From positions 1-64,000 of the forward strand of contig NZ_OAOP01000011.1 of NCBI RefSeq assembly GCF_900207585.1: a stretch of 64,000 bases of DNA. Direction: 5' to 3'. Position numbers and translations under genes: made by a program. Positions within the stretch are counted from its first letter, which is position 1; each line of letters opens with the position of its first letter. Shown here piece by piece: positions 50,176-59,987 of the stretch. Under the pieces are notes generated by a model, which saw only the letters and a program-made list of their open reading frames with translations, searched no databases and was not told where the DNA came from. The DNA is from Bacillus oleivorans. GTDB lineage: Bacteria > Bacillota > Bacilli > Bacillales > JC228.

Positions 50176-51198
50176 TTGACTGATCGGTTTTTTCTGCTTT
50201 TTTTAAGGTTGCCCTTAGTGGGACGTGTCCTATGTATCGCTTCAATTTCCATTGTTTTTTTTGGAATTGTGATTCATTTTGTTGAACCAAATGTATTTCC
50301 CACCATCTTTGATGGCATATGGTGGGCCATTATAACCGCATCAACGATTGGCTATGGAGATTTTGTGCCAACAACTTTTGAAGGAAAAATGGTCGGTATT
50401 GCTCTTATTGTAGTTGGAGCCGGATTTGTTTCTACCTATTTTGTATCGCTCGCTACTACGGCTGTTCAAAGACAAAATGCGGTGAATGAAGGAAAGGTCG
50501 CCTATGTTGGCAAGAAAGACCATATGATCATTGTCGGCTGGAATGAAAGAAGCCGGTATATCATCAAAGAAATGACGAAGCTTTATCCAAGACTCCGCAT
50601 TGTTTTAATCGATCATACATTACGGGAAAAACCAATGCCTGATATTCATGTTCATTTTATCCATGGAAGTGCAGACCAGGATCATATTTTACAAAAAGCT
50701 GGCATTGATGAGGCCCATACAGTTATTATTACAGCCGATCCCAGTGTGAGTGAAGTTCAGTCGGATATGAGAACCATCCTTCAGCTTATCGCTGTAAAAG
50801 GGTGTAACAGAGAAATTTATTGTGTCGTGGAAATTTTAACAAAACAGCAGGTTAATAATGCGATTAGGGCTGGAGCAGATGAAATTATCGAATCCAATTA
50901 TTTAACCGGGTCAGTATTAATGAATACGCTGGTCAATCACGGTATTTCAAAAGCGCTTTCCTCCATATTAACCCAACATCATGGAAGCAAGGTAGAATTT
51001 ATCGAGCTTCCAGATGATCTGATTGATCTCCCTTTTTCTATGATCATTCAGAAATTTTTTCAGGATGAAATGCTAGTCATCGGAATTAAAAAAAGAGGGG
51101 AAACATTAGTTAACCCTCCTTTTGATACGAAAGTGGAAACGGGAGACGAATTATTACTAATTCGTGGTCATTATAAAAACAAGTCTTCTAATTCCTGA
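50176..51198 (+). CDS. yugO: Potassium channel protein YugO (ion channel plus RCK domain)
   Basis: A 340-residue two-helix channel with selectivity filter TIGYGD (57-62) and a cytoplasmic TrkA-N/RCK domain starting HMIIVGWNERSRYII. YugO is the biofilm electrical-signalling channel of B. subtilis. TTG start with AGGAGGGG upstream. The 3' end overlaps the converging yugN by 28 bp. Confidence 0.9.
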   Translation: MTDRFFLLFLRLPLVGRVLCIASISIVFFGIVIHFVEPNVFPTIFDGIWWAIITASTIGYGDFVPTTFEGKMVGIALIVVGAGFVSTYFVSLATTAVQRQNAVNEGKVAYVGKKDHMIIVGWNERSRYIIKEMTKLYPRLRIVLIDHTLREKPMPDIHVHFIHGSADQDHILQKAGIDEAHTVIITADPSVSEVQSDMRTILQLIAVKGCNREIYCVVEILTKQQVNNAIRAGADEIIESNYLTGSVLMNTLVNHGISKALSSILTQHHGSKVEFIELPDDLIDLPFSMIIQKFFQDEMLVIGIKKRGETLVNPPFDTKVETGDELLLIRGHYKNKSSNS

Positions 51199-51572
51199 AC
51201 TAATGACTTGCCGAGATCGATATATTCTTTTGGAAAGCTGGCATCCTTATCCACCGGTTCTTGAAACTGATTGGTCATCCCAGACAAAAGACCGGTATCT
51301 GCCTCCTCATCCAATCCGCGCTGATATTTATGAGAGAGAAGCAGCGGTCTTCCAATTTCTACTGTAGTACCCAAAGAATCAAGCTGACCATCTATGGCTC
51401 TAAAAGGAATCCGGAGAAATTGATAGCCCACGCGATCATCGATTAAATAATCAAAATAACCATGATCATATTCCCAGTTCGATCCGATTGTATAGCCCCT
51501 TGGCTTCAGTTTGTCTTCAAGCCGATAGAGCGAAAAGTGCTTCCCTTCTAAATTGGATGGAATTTCAATCAT
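51171..51572 (-). CDS. yugN: YugN-family protein
   Basis: A 133-residue protein matching YugN in length and reading (MIEIPSNLEGKHFSLYRLED, GYTIGSNWEYDHGYFDYLID). Function unknown. Convergent with yugO and upstream of pgi, the order found in B. subtilis. AAAAGGGG site before ATG. Confidence 0.85.
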   Translation of the reverse strand: MIEIPSNLEGKHFSLYRLEDKLKPRGYTIGSNWEYDHGYFDYLIDDRVGYQFLRIPFRAIDGQLDSLGTTVEIGRPLLLSHKYQRGLDEEADTGLLSGMTNQFQEPVDKDASFPKEYIDLGKSLVQELEDLFL

Positions 51573-51650
51573 ATAAATAACCCCTTTTCAATATTTACCT
51601 GTGTTTAGTGTTACCGATTGAGCAGGGGATTATTTATTTTTTGCAACATA

Positions 51651-51700
51651 GGGACGGTTCTTGCGGTTCAGAAGTATGGATAAAACAGAAGAACCGTCCC
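51651..51700 (-). terminator. Long-loop hairpin after pgi
   Basis: GGGACGGTTCTT and AAGAACCGTCCC, a perfect 12-bp GC-rich stem with a 26-base loop, 7 bp from the pgi stop. The stem sequence GGGACGGTTCT is frequent between Bacillus genes. Confidence 0.65.
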
Positions 51701-51706
51701 CCTGTT

Positions 51707-53053
51707 TCATAAACGTTCTTCTAATTTTTTCTTTTCTTCTTCGAAGCCTGGCTTGCCTAAGAGTGCAAACATATTTTTCTTGTAGGCTTCAACACCTGGC
51801 TGGTCGAACGGATTAACTGCCAATAAGTAGCCGCTCATTGCACAGGCTTTTTCAAAGAAATAAACTAAGTAGCCAAATGTATACTCATCCATTTTTGGAA
51901 TATCTACAACTAAGTTCGGGACTCCCCCATCTGTATGGGCCAATAGTGTTCCTTGAAACGCCTTTTTGTTGACAAAATCGACGGTTTTTCCAGCCAAGTA
52001 ATTCAATCCATCGAGATCATTTTCTTCCGCTTCAATGGTGAGTTCATGTCTTGGCGTTGTTACATTTATGACGGTTTCAAATAGATCTCTTCTGCCCTCT
52101 TGAATATATTGGCCTAATGAATGCAGGTCGGTTGAGAAATTGGCGGAGGAAGGATAAATTCCTTTTTGATCCTTTCCTTCACTCTCGCCAAACAGCTGCT
52201 TCCACCATTCTGAAAAATATTGAAGACCCGGTTCATAGTTGATTAATAACTCAACCGTTTTTCCCTTGTTATAAAGGATATTACGTACTGCTGCATATTG
52301 ATAAGCCTGATTTTCTTTAAGCTCACTCTTGCCATAATCGTCCTGAGCCTGACGAGCTCCTCTCATCATTTCTCCAATATTAGCACCACTCACTGCGATC
52401 GGTAATAACCCGACTGCAGTTAATACAGAATATCGGCCTCCCACATCATCAGGGATCACAAATGTTTCATATCCATTTTCATCTGCGACTGTTTTAAGTG
52501 CCCCTTTAGCCTTGTCAGTTGTCGCATATATTCTTTTCGCTGCTTCCTGTTTCCCGTATTTTTCAATTAATAATTTTCTAAAAATCCGGAAAGCAATGGC
52601 CGGTTCAGTCGTAGTCCCGGACTTTGAAATAACGTTAATAGAGAAATCCTTGTTCCGCAGAAGATCCATTACGTCTTTTAAATAAGTAGAGCTGATGTTA
52701 TTTCCTAAAAAGATCACCTGTGGTGTTTTTCTTTCCTCTTTTGATAACACATTATAGAAAGAATGATTTAACATCTCGATTGCCGCACGTGCACCCAGAT
52801 ATGAACCGCCAATTCCAATAACGAGAAGGACATCTGAGTCCCCTTTGATTTTTTCTGCCGCTTTTTGAATTCGGCTAAATTCATCTTTATCATAGTTTTC
52901 CGGCAGGTCAATCCATCCTAAAAAGTCACTGCCAGCCCCTGTTTTGTCATGTAAAGCGTTGTGCGCCGCTGTTACAGCATCCTGTAAGTATGTAATCTCG
53001 TGCTCGCCAAAGAAAGCAAGTGCCTTCGAATAATCAAAACGAATATGTGTCAT
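51707..53053 (-). CDS. pgi: Glucose-6-phosphate isomerase
   Basis: A 448-residue glycolytic enzyme of usual Bacillus length. Motifs: [32 protein letters not shown] (phosphate-binding serine loop), a [14 protein letters not shown] segment and a C-terminal [11 protein letters not shown] with the active lysine. It interconverts glucose-6-phosphate and fructose-6-phosphate. GGAGGGG site before ATG. Confidence 0.96.
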   Translation of the reverse strand: MTHIRFDYSKALAFFGEHEITYLQDAVTAAHNALHDKTGAGSDFLGWIDLPENYDKDEFSRIQKAAEKIKGDSDVLLVIGIGGSYLGARAAIEMLNHSFYNVLSKEERKTPQVIFLGNNISSTYLKDVMDLLRNKDFSINVISKSGTTTEPAIAFRIFRKLLIEKYGKQEAAKRIYATTDKAKGALKTVADENGYETFVIPDDVGGRYSVLTAVGLLPIAVSGANIGEMMRGARQAQDDYGKSELKENQAYQYAAVRNILYNKGKTVELLINYEPGLQYFSEWWKQLFGESEGKDQKGIYPSSANFSTDLHSLGQYIQEGRRDLFETVINVTTPRHELTIEAEENDLDGLNYLAGKTVDFVNKKAFQGTLLAHTDGGVPNLVVDIPKMDEYTFGYLVYFFEKACAMSGYLLAVNPFDQPGVEAYKKNMFALLGKPGFEEEKKKLEERL

Positions 53054-53138
53054 AAAGGCCCCTCCATTACTCTTAAGTATTCGGTCATTATCACTTTACA
53101 GAAAGGTGAAATCAGAATCAAGTATGGGGGATTTTTTT

Positions 53139-53345
53139 GAGCAAATTTGAATTTTATGGAGCAATTTTATTTTTTTTCGAGCGGATACTTGCCTAGATGG
53201 AGCGGCTACTTTCTTTTTGGAGCGAGAACTTCCATTCTTGGAGCAAACCTTTCCTTCTTTTGAGCGAAATCTTAGTTATTCGAGCAAGCTACCCTCTTTT
53301 CGAGCATTAAACGTATGATTAAAGCGGATCTCTTCTGCTTGGAGC
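53139..53345. repeat. Phased array of 11 GAGC motifs, 20-21 bp apart
   Basis: GAGC occurs at 53139, 53159, 53179, 53200, 53220, 53241, 53262, 53282 and 53302, AAGC at 53322, and GAGC at 53342. Mean spacing is 20.3 bp. The bases between are T- and C-rich and differ from unit to unit. It fills much of the 499-bp gap between pgi and the divergent secreted protein gene, which otherwise holds no gene. Function unknown: decayed tandem repeat, protein-binding array or leader RNA. Confidence 0.75.
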
Positions 53346-53567
53346 GCTCATCAAATTATCGCATTCCTACGTCATCTTCTTCTAATAAGACCTTCTTCCT
53401 ACTAATCAGACCCCCTACTGTCCTCTCATTTCCTTCTAATTTCCTGCTTTTCAACCGCACTAATTAAAGACAGTTAATAGACTTGTCTTTTACTAAACGC
53501 AAATTTTAGAATTATTCTGAATATTTATTGCCACTATCATTTATTAAAAATAGTGAGGAGGAATTAT

Positions 53568-56354
53568 ATGAAGAAGAAACATTTTTCGGCTAAACTGGCC
53601 ATATTAGTAACATGTTTTGCTTTACTGTTTTCAGCTGGAATTCCAACTGCAGCCACATCTAAACATAGTGGCTCAATACAAATGACTGAATTGCTAACAA
53701 ATACATACTACGGGGAGCCACAACCATTATTAACTCCATTAGACTCCGCAGTCAGTATTTTTAACGGGGCTGTCGGAATCGAAGACGGACATCATGTCAT
53801 GTATACAACGACGAGAGGAACCCCTGCCAAATTAAACGTTGTTGATCTTGATGACTATAAATTATTACGTGTCATTGATTTAGTGGGTACAGAGAACACA
53901 TGGGCACATAAGGTTACTGTAGACGGAGATCTATATATAGCAACGATCGGGGGAGGAGCAAAACTATGGAGGTATTCTCCAGACACAAAGCAAGCCTCTA
54001 TTGTTGCTGCGTTCCAGGGAGAAAGCAACCCTTTTTCTATCACCTCTGATCCTGAAGGAAATGTATATGTTGGAACCTATCCAGGCGGCAAGGTTTTCCA
54101 ATATAATCCGGAAACACAGGAAGTAACAGACTATGGCCAAATGAATCCTGGGATTACACAGGAGTATATTCGATCGATAGCCTATGTAGACGGAAACATT
54201 TATGCAGGTACAGGTCACAGTAAAATCATAAAATATAATATCGAAACAGGTGAAAAAACTGATATTGCTGCTTCATTAGGTGAACCTGGCCATGTATACG
54301 ATTTAGACCAAATAGATAATCGCTATTTATTTGCCCGCTATGAGCTTTCCTCTAACGGTTATATATACGATACAGTCAGTGAGCAATGGCTGGATACAGT
54401 GATCCCTAACGTTAGAGGATTACATGTAGAAGAAGAATCACTTAATGGCAATGTTTATTATATGGATGGGAATCAATTCAAATATTTTAACCTCGAAACT
54501 TTGGAAATTCACGATACGGGTATGAGATATCATAGTGGATTAAGAGGAGCCGATTGGGTTGAATTCAATGATCCTGAACTTCCAGGGAAGAGTTTGGTTA
54601 CCATTAATTTCAGCGGTTCAGTCTATATTTTTAATATCGAGACAAAAAAAGTGATTGGTCTCCCTTCAGTTGTTAAAGGCACAGCTGCTACTATTAGTCA
54701 GGTTGAAAAAGGACCTGACGGAAATTTATATATTAGCGGGGATCAGACTTCTTTAGGAGCAATTTACAATCCTGATGATTCTTCAACGAAATCATTTGCA
54801 CTCGGTCAGGGAGACAGTATGAGTGCTCTTGGCGACAAAATGCTGATTGGGGTTTATCCAGATGGAAAAGTGGTCGAATTTGATACGACTCAAGAACCTT
54901 CTAGCACAAACCCTAAGGATTTGTTCGTTTTAGGTGAGGAACAAAACAGGGTTGTCAATATTCACACGGCTGATGGAAAAGCCTTTATAGGCAGTGTACC
55001 ATTCTATGGTGAACTTGGCGGCGCATTAACTATTTACGACCCAAAAGCCGAAGGGGAAAAGTATATGGTATACCGGAATGTAGTAGAAGATCAAAGTGTA
55101 GTCAGCCTTGCCTATAAAGACGGTTTGGTTTTTGGCTCCACGACAATCAATGGCGGACTTGGCGTTGACCCGACTGCAGGAGAGGCTAAAATTTTTGTTT
55201 GGGATGTAATAAATGAACAAAAGGTTAATGAAGTCACTCTTGAAATTCCGGGACTAGAAAAGCCGCAAACAATCGGTGATTTATCGTTTGGGCCAGATGG
55301 ATTGTTGTGGGGTGCTGCTAATAATATGATTTTTGCGATGAACCCCGATACATTAGAAGTTGTTAAGTGTAAAAAAATATATCCAGATGGAACGTTGTAT
55401 TACAGCCCTTGGCAAACCGTGAATCTAAAATGGTCAAACGGGATACTCTATGCAAATTTTGATGAAAACCTGACATCTATTAACCCGCAAACACTCGAAA
55501 GCAAAAAGATTACTCAATTTGTATATTCATTTACTTTTGGTGACGACGGAGATATCTATTATGCACTTGGTTCAAATCGAACCTTTCTTTACAAAATTGA
55601 GGTGACCAGTTTTACATTAATGCTTTCCCTAATTGAATCCTATCAAAAATCAAATGAAATCGGGCAGCCTCTTGCGACTCAGCTTCTAAATAAATTAAAT
55701 CAAACTGAACATCATCTAAAGGATGGCAAAAGGGAACAGGCGGTCAGACAAATGCATGACTTTGTAAAACATTTAAACCACGAGGATATGGCACAGTTTA
55801 TATCAGAAAGGGCCAAACAAATATTAAATTCAAAAGCGGAAAACCTTATCGAAATTTTAACTGCTGAGGGTGAACCTCCAATGCAGGTTTTACCACTGAC
55901 GAATCCTAGTTTTGAAGAGCCGGTTGCAAATGAACATATTCCAGGCTGGACTTCAATTTTTAATGAAACAGATAACTATTATAAAGAAGTTACCAATCAA
56001 CAAAGCTTAACTGGTGATTATAGTTTAAAAATTACAGATAAGGTGAGAAATGCATCCGTTGCAGTTGTAAGTGATGCAACTGTAATCGAAGCTGGCGCAG
56101 AATATACGGCTTCTGCTCATGTATTTGTAGAAGAAGGAGAAGGGAGTTTAATGCTCAGGTTTTATGATGAAAATTACAGCCAATTATCAGAGCATTCGCT
56201 GCCGTTTAAGGTTATGCTAGGGCAATGGGAAGAGGTTCAAATAAAAGGAACCGCTCCTGAAAATGCTAAATACGCGCGCATCTATGCCTATATAACCAGT
56301 TATCAAACCGGTACAGTTTACTACGATGATATAAGTCTTGAGAAGCCTATCTAG
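53568..56354 (+). CDS. Secreted beta-propeller protein with FIMAH and carbohydrate-binding-like domains
   Basis: A 928-residue exported protein. Signal peptide 1-30 (ending GIPTAA). Residues about 60-680 carry repeated blade motifs (PEGNVYVGTYPGGKVFQYNPE, PDGNLYISG, FGPDGLLWGA). Then SLIESYQKSNEIGQPLATQL starts a FIMAH-type helical domain (about 690-760), followed by a C-terminal beta-sandwich (LTNPSFEEPVANEHIPGWTS to YYDDISLEK) of the CBM4/9 type. Probably a polysaccharide-active or surface protein; no catalytic residues identified. GAGGAGGAATT before ATG 53568. Confidence 0.8.
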   Translation: MKKKHFSAKLAILVTCFALLFSAGIPTAATSKHSGSIQMTELLTNTYYGEPQPLLTPLDSAVSIFNGAVGIEDGHHVMYTTTRGTPAKLNVVDLDDYKLLRVIDLVGTENTWAHKVTVDGDLYIATIGGGAKLWRYSPDTKQASIVAAFQGESNPFSITSDPEGNVYVGTYPGGKVFQYNPETQEVTDYGQMNPGITQEYIRSIAYVDGNIYAGTGHSKIIKYNIETGEKTDIAASLGEPGHVYDLDQIDNRYLFARYELSSNGYIYDTVSEQWLDTVIPNVRGLHVEEESLNGNVYYMDGNQFKYFNLETLEIHDTGMRYHSGLRGADWVEFNDPELPGKSLVTINFSGSVYIFNIETKKVIGLPSVVKGTAATISQVEKGPDGNLYISGDQTSLGAIYNPDDSSTKSFALGQGDSMSALGDKMLIGVYPDGKVVEFDTTQEPSSTNPKDLFVLGEEQNRVVNIHTADGKAFIGSVPFYGELGGALTIYDPKAEGEKYMVYRNVVEDQSVVSLAYKDGLVFGSTTINGGLGVDPTAGEAKIFVWDVINEQKVNEVTLEIPGLEKPQTIGDLSFGPDGLLWGAANNMIFAMNPDTLEVVKCKKIYPDGTLYYSPWQTVNLKWSNGILYANFDENLTSINPQTLESKKITQFVYSFTFGDDGDIYYALGSNRTFLYKIEVTSFTLMLSLIESYQKSNEIGQPLATQLLNKLNQTEHHLKDGKREQAVRQMHDFVKHLNHEDMAQFISERAKQILNSKAENLIEILTAEGEPPMQVLPLTNPSFEEPVANEHIPGWTSIFNETDNYYKEVTNQQSLTGDYSLKITDKVRNASVAVVSDATVIEAGAEYTASAHVFVEEGEGSLMLRFYDENYSQLSEHSLPFKVMLGQWEEVQIKGTAPENAKYARIYAYITSYQTGTVYYDDISLEKPI

Positions 56355-56366
56355 TAAAAAAGAAAG

Positions 56367-56388
56367 AGTAAACAGATCACCGTTTACT
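56367..56388. repeat. 22-bp direct repeat (target duplication), left copy
   Basis: A palindromic segment (AGTAAAC...GTTTACT) that recurs at 56738-56759 with two mismatches, immediately outside both ends of the 349-bp element. The palindrome is the terminator of the secreted protein gene. Confidence 0.75.
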
Positions 56389-56737
56389 CAGGCAGTCGAA
56401 AAATTTTCGATAACCTTTTATTTCACTATAATAAAAGGCCTTCAACAGGTTTGTTGATTTGCCTCCCTGTTGATTGGAGCGGAGGGCACTCGACTCATTT
56501 CCACTGCCTTATTAAAATCTATATTGTAGCAGTGGAAAATGGGATAGAGAGGTCACGGGAGACCCCGCAGGCGCCAAAGCGCCGAGGAGGCTCTCAGACC
56601 TCCCCGCGGAAAGCGAGTGCCCGGAGCGGAAATCAACAGGCCCGTTAGCAGACACAATCAATTAATAAAAAAATCGGTCATTTAGATTTAGACAAAATAA
56701 AAAATTGCCGAGAAAAATACCCTCTCTCGACAATCTG
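56389..56737 (+). mobile_element. 349-bp IS1182-derived element without transposase (MITE-like)
   Basis: Starts CAGGCAGTCGAAAAA and ends TCTCGACAATCTG, the same ends as the IS1182 remnant at 40776-42132. It contains the GC-rich module (56469-56637) that is nearly identical to 41874-42042, but no coding sequence. Flanked by a 22-bp near-perfect duplication of a terminator palindrome, within the 8-60 bp range known for IS1182-family insertions. Confidence 0.8.
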
Positions 56738-56770
56738 AGTAAGCGGATCACCGTTTACTCTTTTTTACTT
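56738..56770. terminator. Right target copy, acting as terminator
   Basis: The palindrome AGTAAGC...GTTTACT followed by TTTTTT on the plus strand. It serves the converging secreted-protein and alcohol dehydrogenase genes. Confidence 0.7.
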
Positions 56771-56772
56771 TT

Positions 56773-57936
56773 TTACAACGAAGCCTGCAAAATCCTTAAA
56801 ACGTCCTCTTTCTTTAGTTTCTGGAAGTTTCCAAATTCACCGCGGGCAATCGCTTTGTCTGCAATTTCTTCTAACCTGGAATCATCAATCTCATAATCGG
56901 CCAGACGGCTTGGGGCTCCAATCGAACTCCAGAAGGAACGTAAGGCTCCAATTCCTTCAAGAGCCACTTCTTCATCGGATTTTCCTTGTGGGTCAACACC
57001 GAACAATCTAACTGCCAGCTGCTTCATTCGCGAAGGGTTTGTGGCAAGGGTATGTTTGATCCAATTTGGGAATAGAATCGCTAAGCCCCCTGCATGCGGT
57101 ATGTCATAAACAGCAGAAACTGCATGCTCGATATTGTGGGTCGCCCAGTCTCCGCGATACCCCATTTGTAGACTTCCGTTTAAAGCAATTGTTCCATTCA
57201 AAAGAATCGTTTCTCGAAGCTCGTAGTTTTCTAAGTCATTGACAAGCTTTGGCGCTGCTTCAATAACCGTTAGAAGCACTGATTCACACATTCTGTCTTG
57301 TAATGGCGTGTTCGTTACGTTATGGAAATACGACTCTAGCACGTGTGACATCATGTCAACAATGCCGTAAATCGTTTGATTTTTAGGAACCGTTATTGTA
57401 TGCGCCGGATCGAGAATTGAAAATTTAGGGAATGTCAACGGGCTCCCCCATCCGTACTTTTCATGGGTTTCCCAGTTCGTAATAACGGAGCCTGAATTCA
57501 TCTCAGAGCCAGTCGCTGCCAGAGTTAAAACAGTTCCAAACGGAAGAGCTTTCTCGGGAATTGCTTTCTTGATAACAAAGTCCCATGGATCTCCATCATA
57601 TAGGGCACCGGCAGCGATGGCCTTCGTGCAATCAATGACACTTCCTCCGCCGACTGCTAAAAGAACTTCTATTCCTGCTTGTTTACAAATTTCTACCCCT
57701 TTTCGGACCGTAGAAATTCTTGGATTTGGCTCGACACCTGAAAGCTCCAAAACTTCAGCCCCAATTTCTTTAAGTGTTGCCATCGTTCTGTCGTAAATCC
57801 CATTTCGCTTAATGCTGCCGCCCCCATAAACAAGTAATACCTTTTTTCCGTATTGCGGTATCTCATTTTTAAGTTCGGCTAAGGTGTCCTTACCGAAAAT
57901 TAATTTGGTTGGATTGTAATATGTAAAATTTTGCAT
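56773..57936 (-). CDS. yugJ: Iron-dependent alcohol dehydrogenase, YugJ/butanol dehydrogenase type
   Basis: A 387-residue Fe-ADH: nucleotide-binding [13 protein letters not shown] and [15 protein letters not shown], metal-site residues in [12 protein letters not shown] and [20 protein letters not shown]. Matches YugJ/YugK length. Reduces aldehydes with NAD(P)H. Upstream GGAGGCGG site. Confidence 0.9.
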   Translation of the reverse strand: MQNFTYYNPTKLIFGKDTLAELKNEIPQYGKKVLLVYGGGSIKRNGIYDRTMATLKEIGAEVLELSGVEPNPRISTVRKGVEICKQAGIEVLLAVGGGSVIDCTKAIAAGALYDGDPWDFVIKKAIPEKALPFGTVLTLAATGSEMNSGSVITNWETHEKYGWGSPLTFPKFSILDPAHTITVPKNQTIYGIVDMMSHVLESYFHNVTNTPLQDRMCESVLLTVIEAAPKLVNDLENYELRETILLNGTIALNGSLQMGYRGDWATHNIEHAVSAVYDIPHAGGLAILFPNWIKHTLATNPSRMKQLAVRLFGVDPQGKSDEEVALEGIGALRSFWSSIGAPSRLADYEIDDSRLEEIADKAIARGEFGNFQKLKKEDVLRILQASL

Positions 57937-58031
57937 CTTTTCCGCCTCCTTTAATTTTTATTATGCGATAGGGTATATTGAAATGCAAAAAATGTAACCT
58001 CTGATTTCCCGAAAAACTTCTGCTTGTGTTT

Positions 58032-58052
58032 TTATTATCGAAAATGATAATA
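58032..58052. promoter_or_regulatory. Inverted repeat upstream of the HTH regulator
   Basis: TTATTATC and GATAATA around GAAAAT, followed by further GATAATTGATAA repeats up to the ribosome site. Likely operator for autoregulation. Confidence 0.45.
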
Positions 58053-58091
58053 TAATATTAATTGATAATAATTGATAAGGAAGAGGTTAAA

Positions 58092-58643
58092 TTGAAAAAA
58101 ATTGATGCCATTCTTCATCCTGTTCGCTATAAAATTATTCAGCAATTTCTCGACGGACAGAACCGTACTGCTAAAGATCTTGCATTAAAACTAAACGATA
58201 TTCCGCAGGCAACTTTGTATCGCCATATAGATACGCTTGTAAAAACTGATGTTCTAAAAATAATTGAGGAAAATCAAATCCGCGGCACAATCGAAAAGGT
58301 GTATTCATTAAATTTGGCTGCTGTTCATTTAACGAAGGATGACCTCCTAGGACTTAATAAAGAGGATCATCTGCAATTATTTATGATTTTTACGGCACAA
58401 TTAATGCGAGACTTTGAAAGGTATTTAGACCAGGATGATATTGATTTTGAACGAGATGGCGTGGGATATCGGCAAGGTGTTTTATTTTTAAGTGACAGTG
58501 AGTTCCACGAATTCATCGAGGATCTAAAACACGTTTTTCAAAAATATATAACAAACACACCGAGATCAGATAGGAAAAAAAGGTTGATTTCTACTATTAT
58601 GATGCCGGTCGTTGAAGAGGAGAATGATTTTGACAAAAATTGA
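58092..58643 (+). CDS. Winged-helix transcriptional regulator (ArsR-like)
   Basis: A 183-residue protein with an N-terminal winged helix (HPVRYKIIQQFLDGQNRTAKDLALKLNDIPQATLYRHIDTLVKT) and a helical effector or dimer domain. TTG 58092 has GGAAGAGG. It overlaps the hydrolase start by 20 bp and probably represses that operon. The family includes lipophilic-drug sensors; the ligand here is unknown. Confidence 0.85.
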   Translation: MKKIDAILHPVRYKIIQQFLDGQNRTAKDLALKLNDIPQATLYRHIDTLVKTDVLKIIEENQIRGTIEKVYSLNLAAVHLTKDDLLGLNKEDHLQLFMIFTAQLMRDFERYLDQDDIDFERDGVGYRQGVLFLSDSEFHEFIEDLKHVFQKYITNTPRSDRKKRLISTIMMPVVEEENDFDKN

Positions 58644-59574
58644 GGCAATAACGATTCAAGCAGACTATCCCTTGAGCGGAACTCTAACCTATCCAAAGGA
58701 TGCTGAGCAGCCTGCTCCAGCAATTCTGATTATTCCAGGAACGGGAAATTCCGACCGTGACGGTAATATGAAGAGAATGAAAATGAATCTTTACAAGGAC
58801 CTTGCTGAATATTTTACATCACGAGGGTTGATTACATTACGATATGACAAACGGGGAACCCATCAAAGCGGCGGTAATTTTCATGAAACGGGAGTCTGCG
58901 ATTTAATTAATGATGCAGCAGACTGTATTCGATTTTTACAAGAACGTCCTGAAGTAGATAAAGATAAAATTTTTATCCTCGGTCATAGTGAGGGGGCATT
59001 ACTGGCTCCAGCTGTTCACCATCAAATACCTGTTGCCGGGCTGATATTACTCGCAGGGGCTGCAGAACCATCTGAACAATTATTCCCGAGACAAACGGAG
59101 ATGGCACTGTATGAAATAGAGCAGACAAAAGGCTTTAAAGGCTGGCTTTTTAGGATTTTAAAAGTAACAGAAAAAGCAAGGAAACAAAACAAAGCGATTA
59201 TGAAAAAAATTATGGAGTCTAATCAAACTGTAATGAGGATCAAAGGGGCTAAAATTCCAGCAAAGTGGATGAGAGAACAAATGGGATATAATGTCTGCGA
59301 ATATTTATCAGAAACGACTTGTCCCGTTTTAGCCATTACCGGTGAAAAGGATATTCAAGTCCCTCCTGAACACGCACATCGAATTGCTGAAATGGTAATA
59401 GGTGAGGCTGAATCGCATATAATACCCGGTATGAATCATATTCTTAGAAAATACCAAGGGACTCACACGATACTGCGTTTGATAAAAGAATATAAAACCC
59501 AACTGAATCAGCCAATCTGTCCGGAGCTATTCCAAAAGATTGATCCTTGGTTAAAAAAACGCATCAACCATTGA
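58624..59574 (+). CDS. Alpha/beta hydrolase
   Basis: A 316-residue serine hydrolase: oxyanion IIPGTGNSDRDGN, TLRYDKRGTHQSGG, nucleophile elbow GHSEGALLAP, and late Asp and His (TGEKDIQVPPEH, PGMNHILRK). Resembles the acyl-hydrolase/dienelactone-like YtaP group. GAAGAGGAGA site before ATG 58624. Operon with the regulator. Confidence 0.88.
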   Translation: MILTKIEAITIQADYPLSGTLTYPKDAEQPAPAILIIPGTGNSDRDGNMKRMKMNLYKDLAEYFTSRGLITLRYDKRGTHQSGGNFHETGVCDLINDAADCIRFLQERPEVDKDKIFILGHSEGALLAPAVHHQIPVAGLILLAGAAEPSEQLFPRQTEMALYEIEQTKGFKGWLFRILKVTEKARKQNKAIMKKIMESNQTVMRIKGAKIPAKWMREQMGYNVCEYLSETTCPVLAITGEKDIQVPPEHAHRIAEMVIGEAESHIIPGMNHILRKYQGTHTILRLIKEYKTQLNQPICPELFQKIDPWLKKRINH

Positions 59575-59666
59575 TTCTGCCGCTAAAAAATAGCCGATAT
59601 GTATATTTTAAATGTATTTGCTCATTCTAAAAAAGAAACCATCCAGTCATATAAGGAGGAGACATC

Positions 59667-59900
59667 ATGAGCGCTATTCAACGTATTGCACTTGTTCTTA
59701 CTATTATTGGTGCTATCAATTGGGGTCTCATTGGATTTTTTCAATTTGACCTTGTCGCAAGCATATTCGGTGGTCAAGATAGTGCACTTTCTCGAATCAT
59801 TTATGGCTTAGTAGGTATTGCAGGTCTGATCAACCTAGGGTTATTGTTTAAACCGAATGAAGAGCTCGAACGAGAACCCGAAGCAAGACCTACCCGATAA
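59667..59900 (+). CDS. DUF378-family membrane protein, YuzA-like
   Basis: A 77-residue two-helix protein: IQRIALVLTIIGAINWGLIG, FDLVASIFGG and IIYGLVGIAGLINLGLL are the DUF378 signature. Charged C-terminal tail. AAGGAGGAG site. Function unknown. Confidence 0.88.
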   Translation: MSAIQRIALVLTIIGAINWGLIGFFQFDLVASIFGGQDSALSRIIYGLVGIAGLINLGLLFKPNEELEREPEARPTR

Positions 59901-59943
59901 GTTATTTATAAAAAAATAACAATTAATTGTTACTGGTGACAAA

Positions 59944-59979
59944 AAGGGCTGCCCCTGTTGTGAAATAGAGGCAGCCCTT
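59944..59979. terminator. Bidirectional terminator between DUF378 and ABC-F genes
   Basis: AAGGGCTGCC and GGCAGCCCTT around a 16-base loop, with A and T tracts on the two sides. Confidence 0.85.
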
Positions 59980-59987
59980 CTTTATTT

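Noticed and set aside
53139-53345. CRISPR array
   Set aside because: The repeated part is only four to five bases, with no conserved longer repeat and no cas genes.
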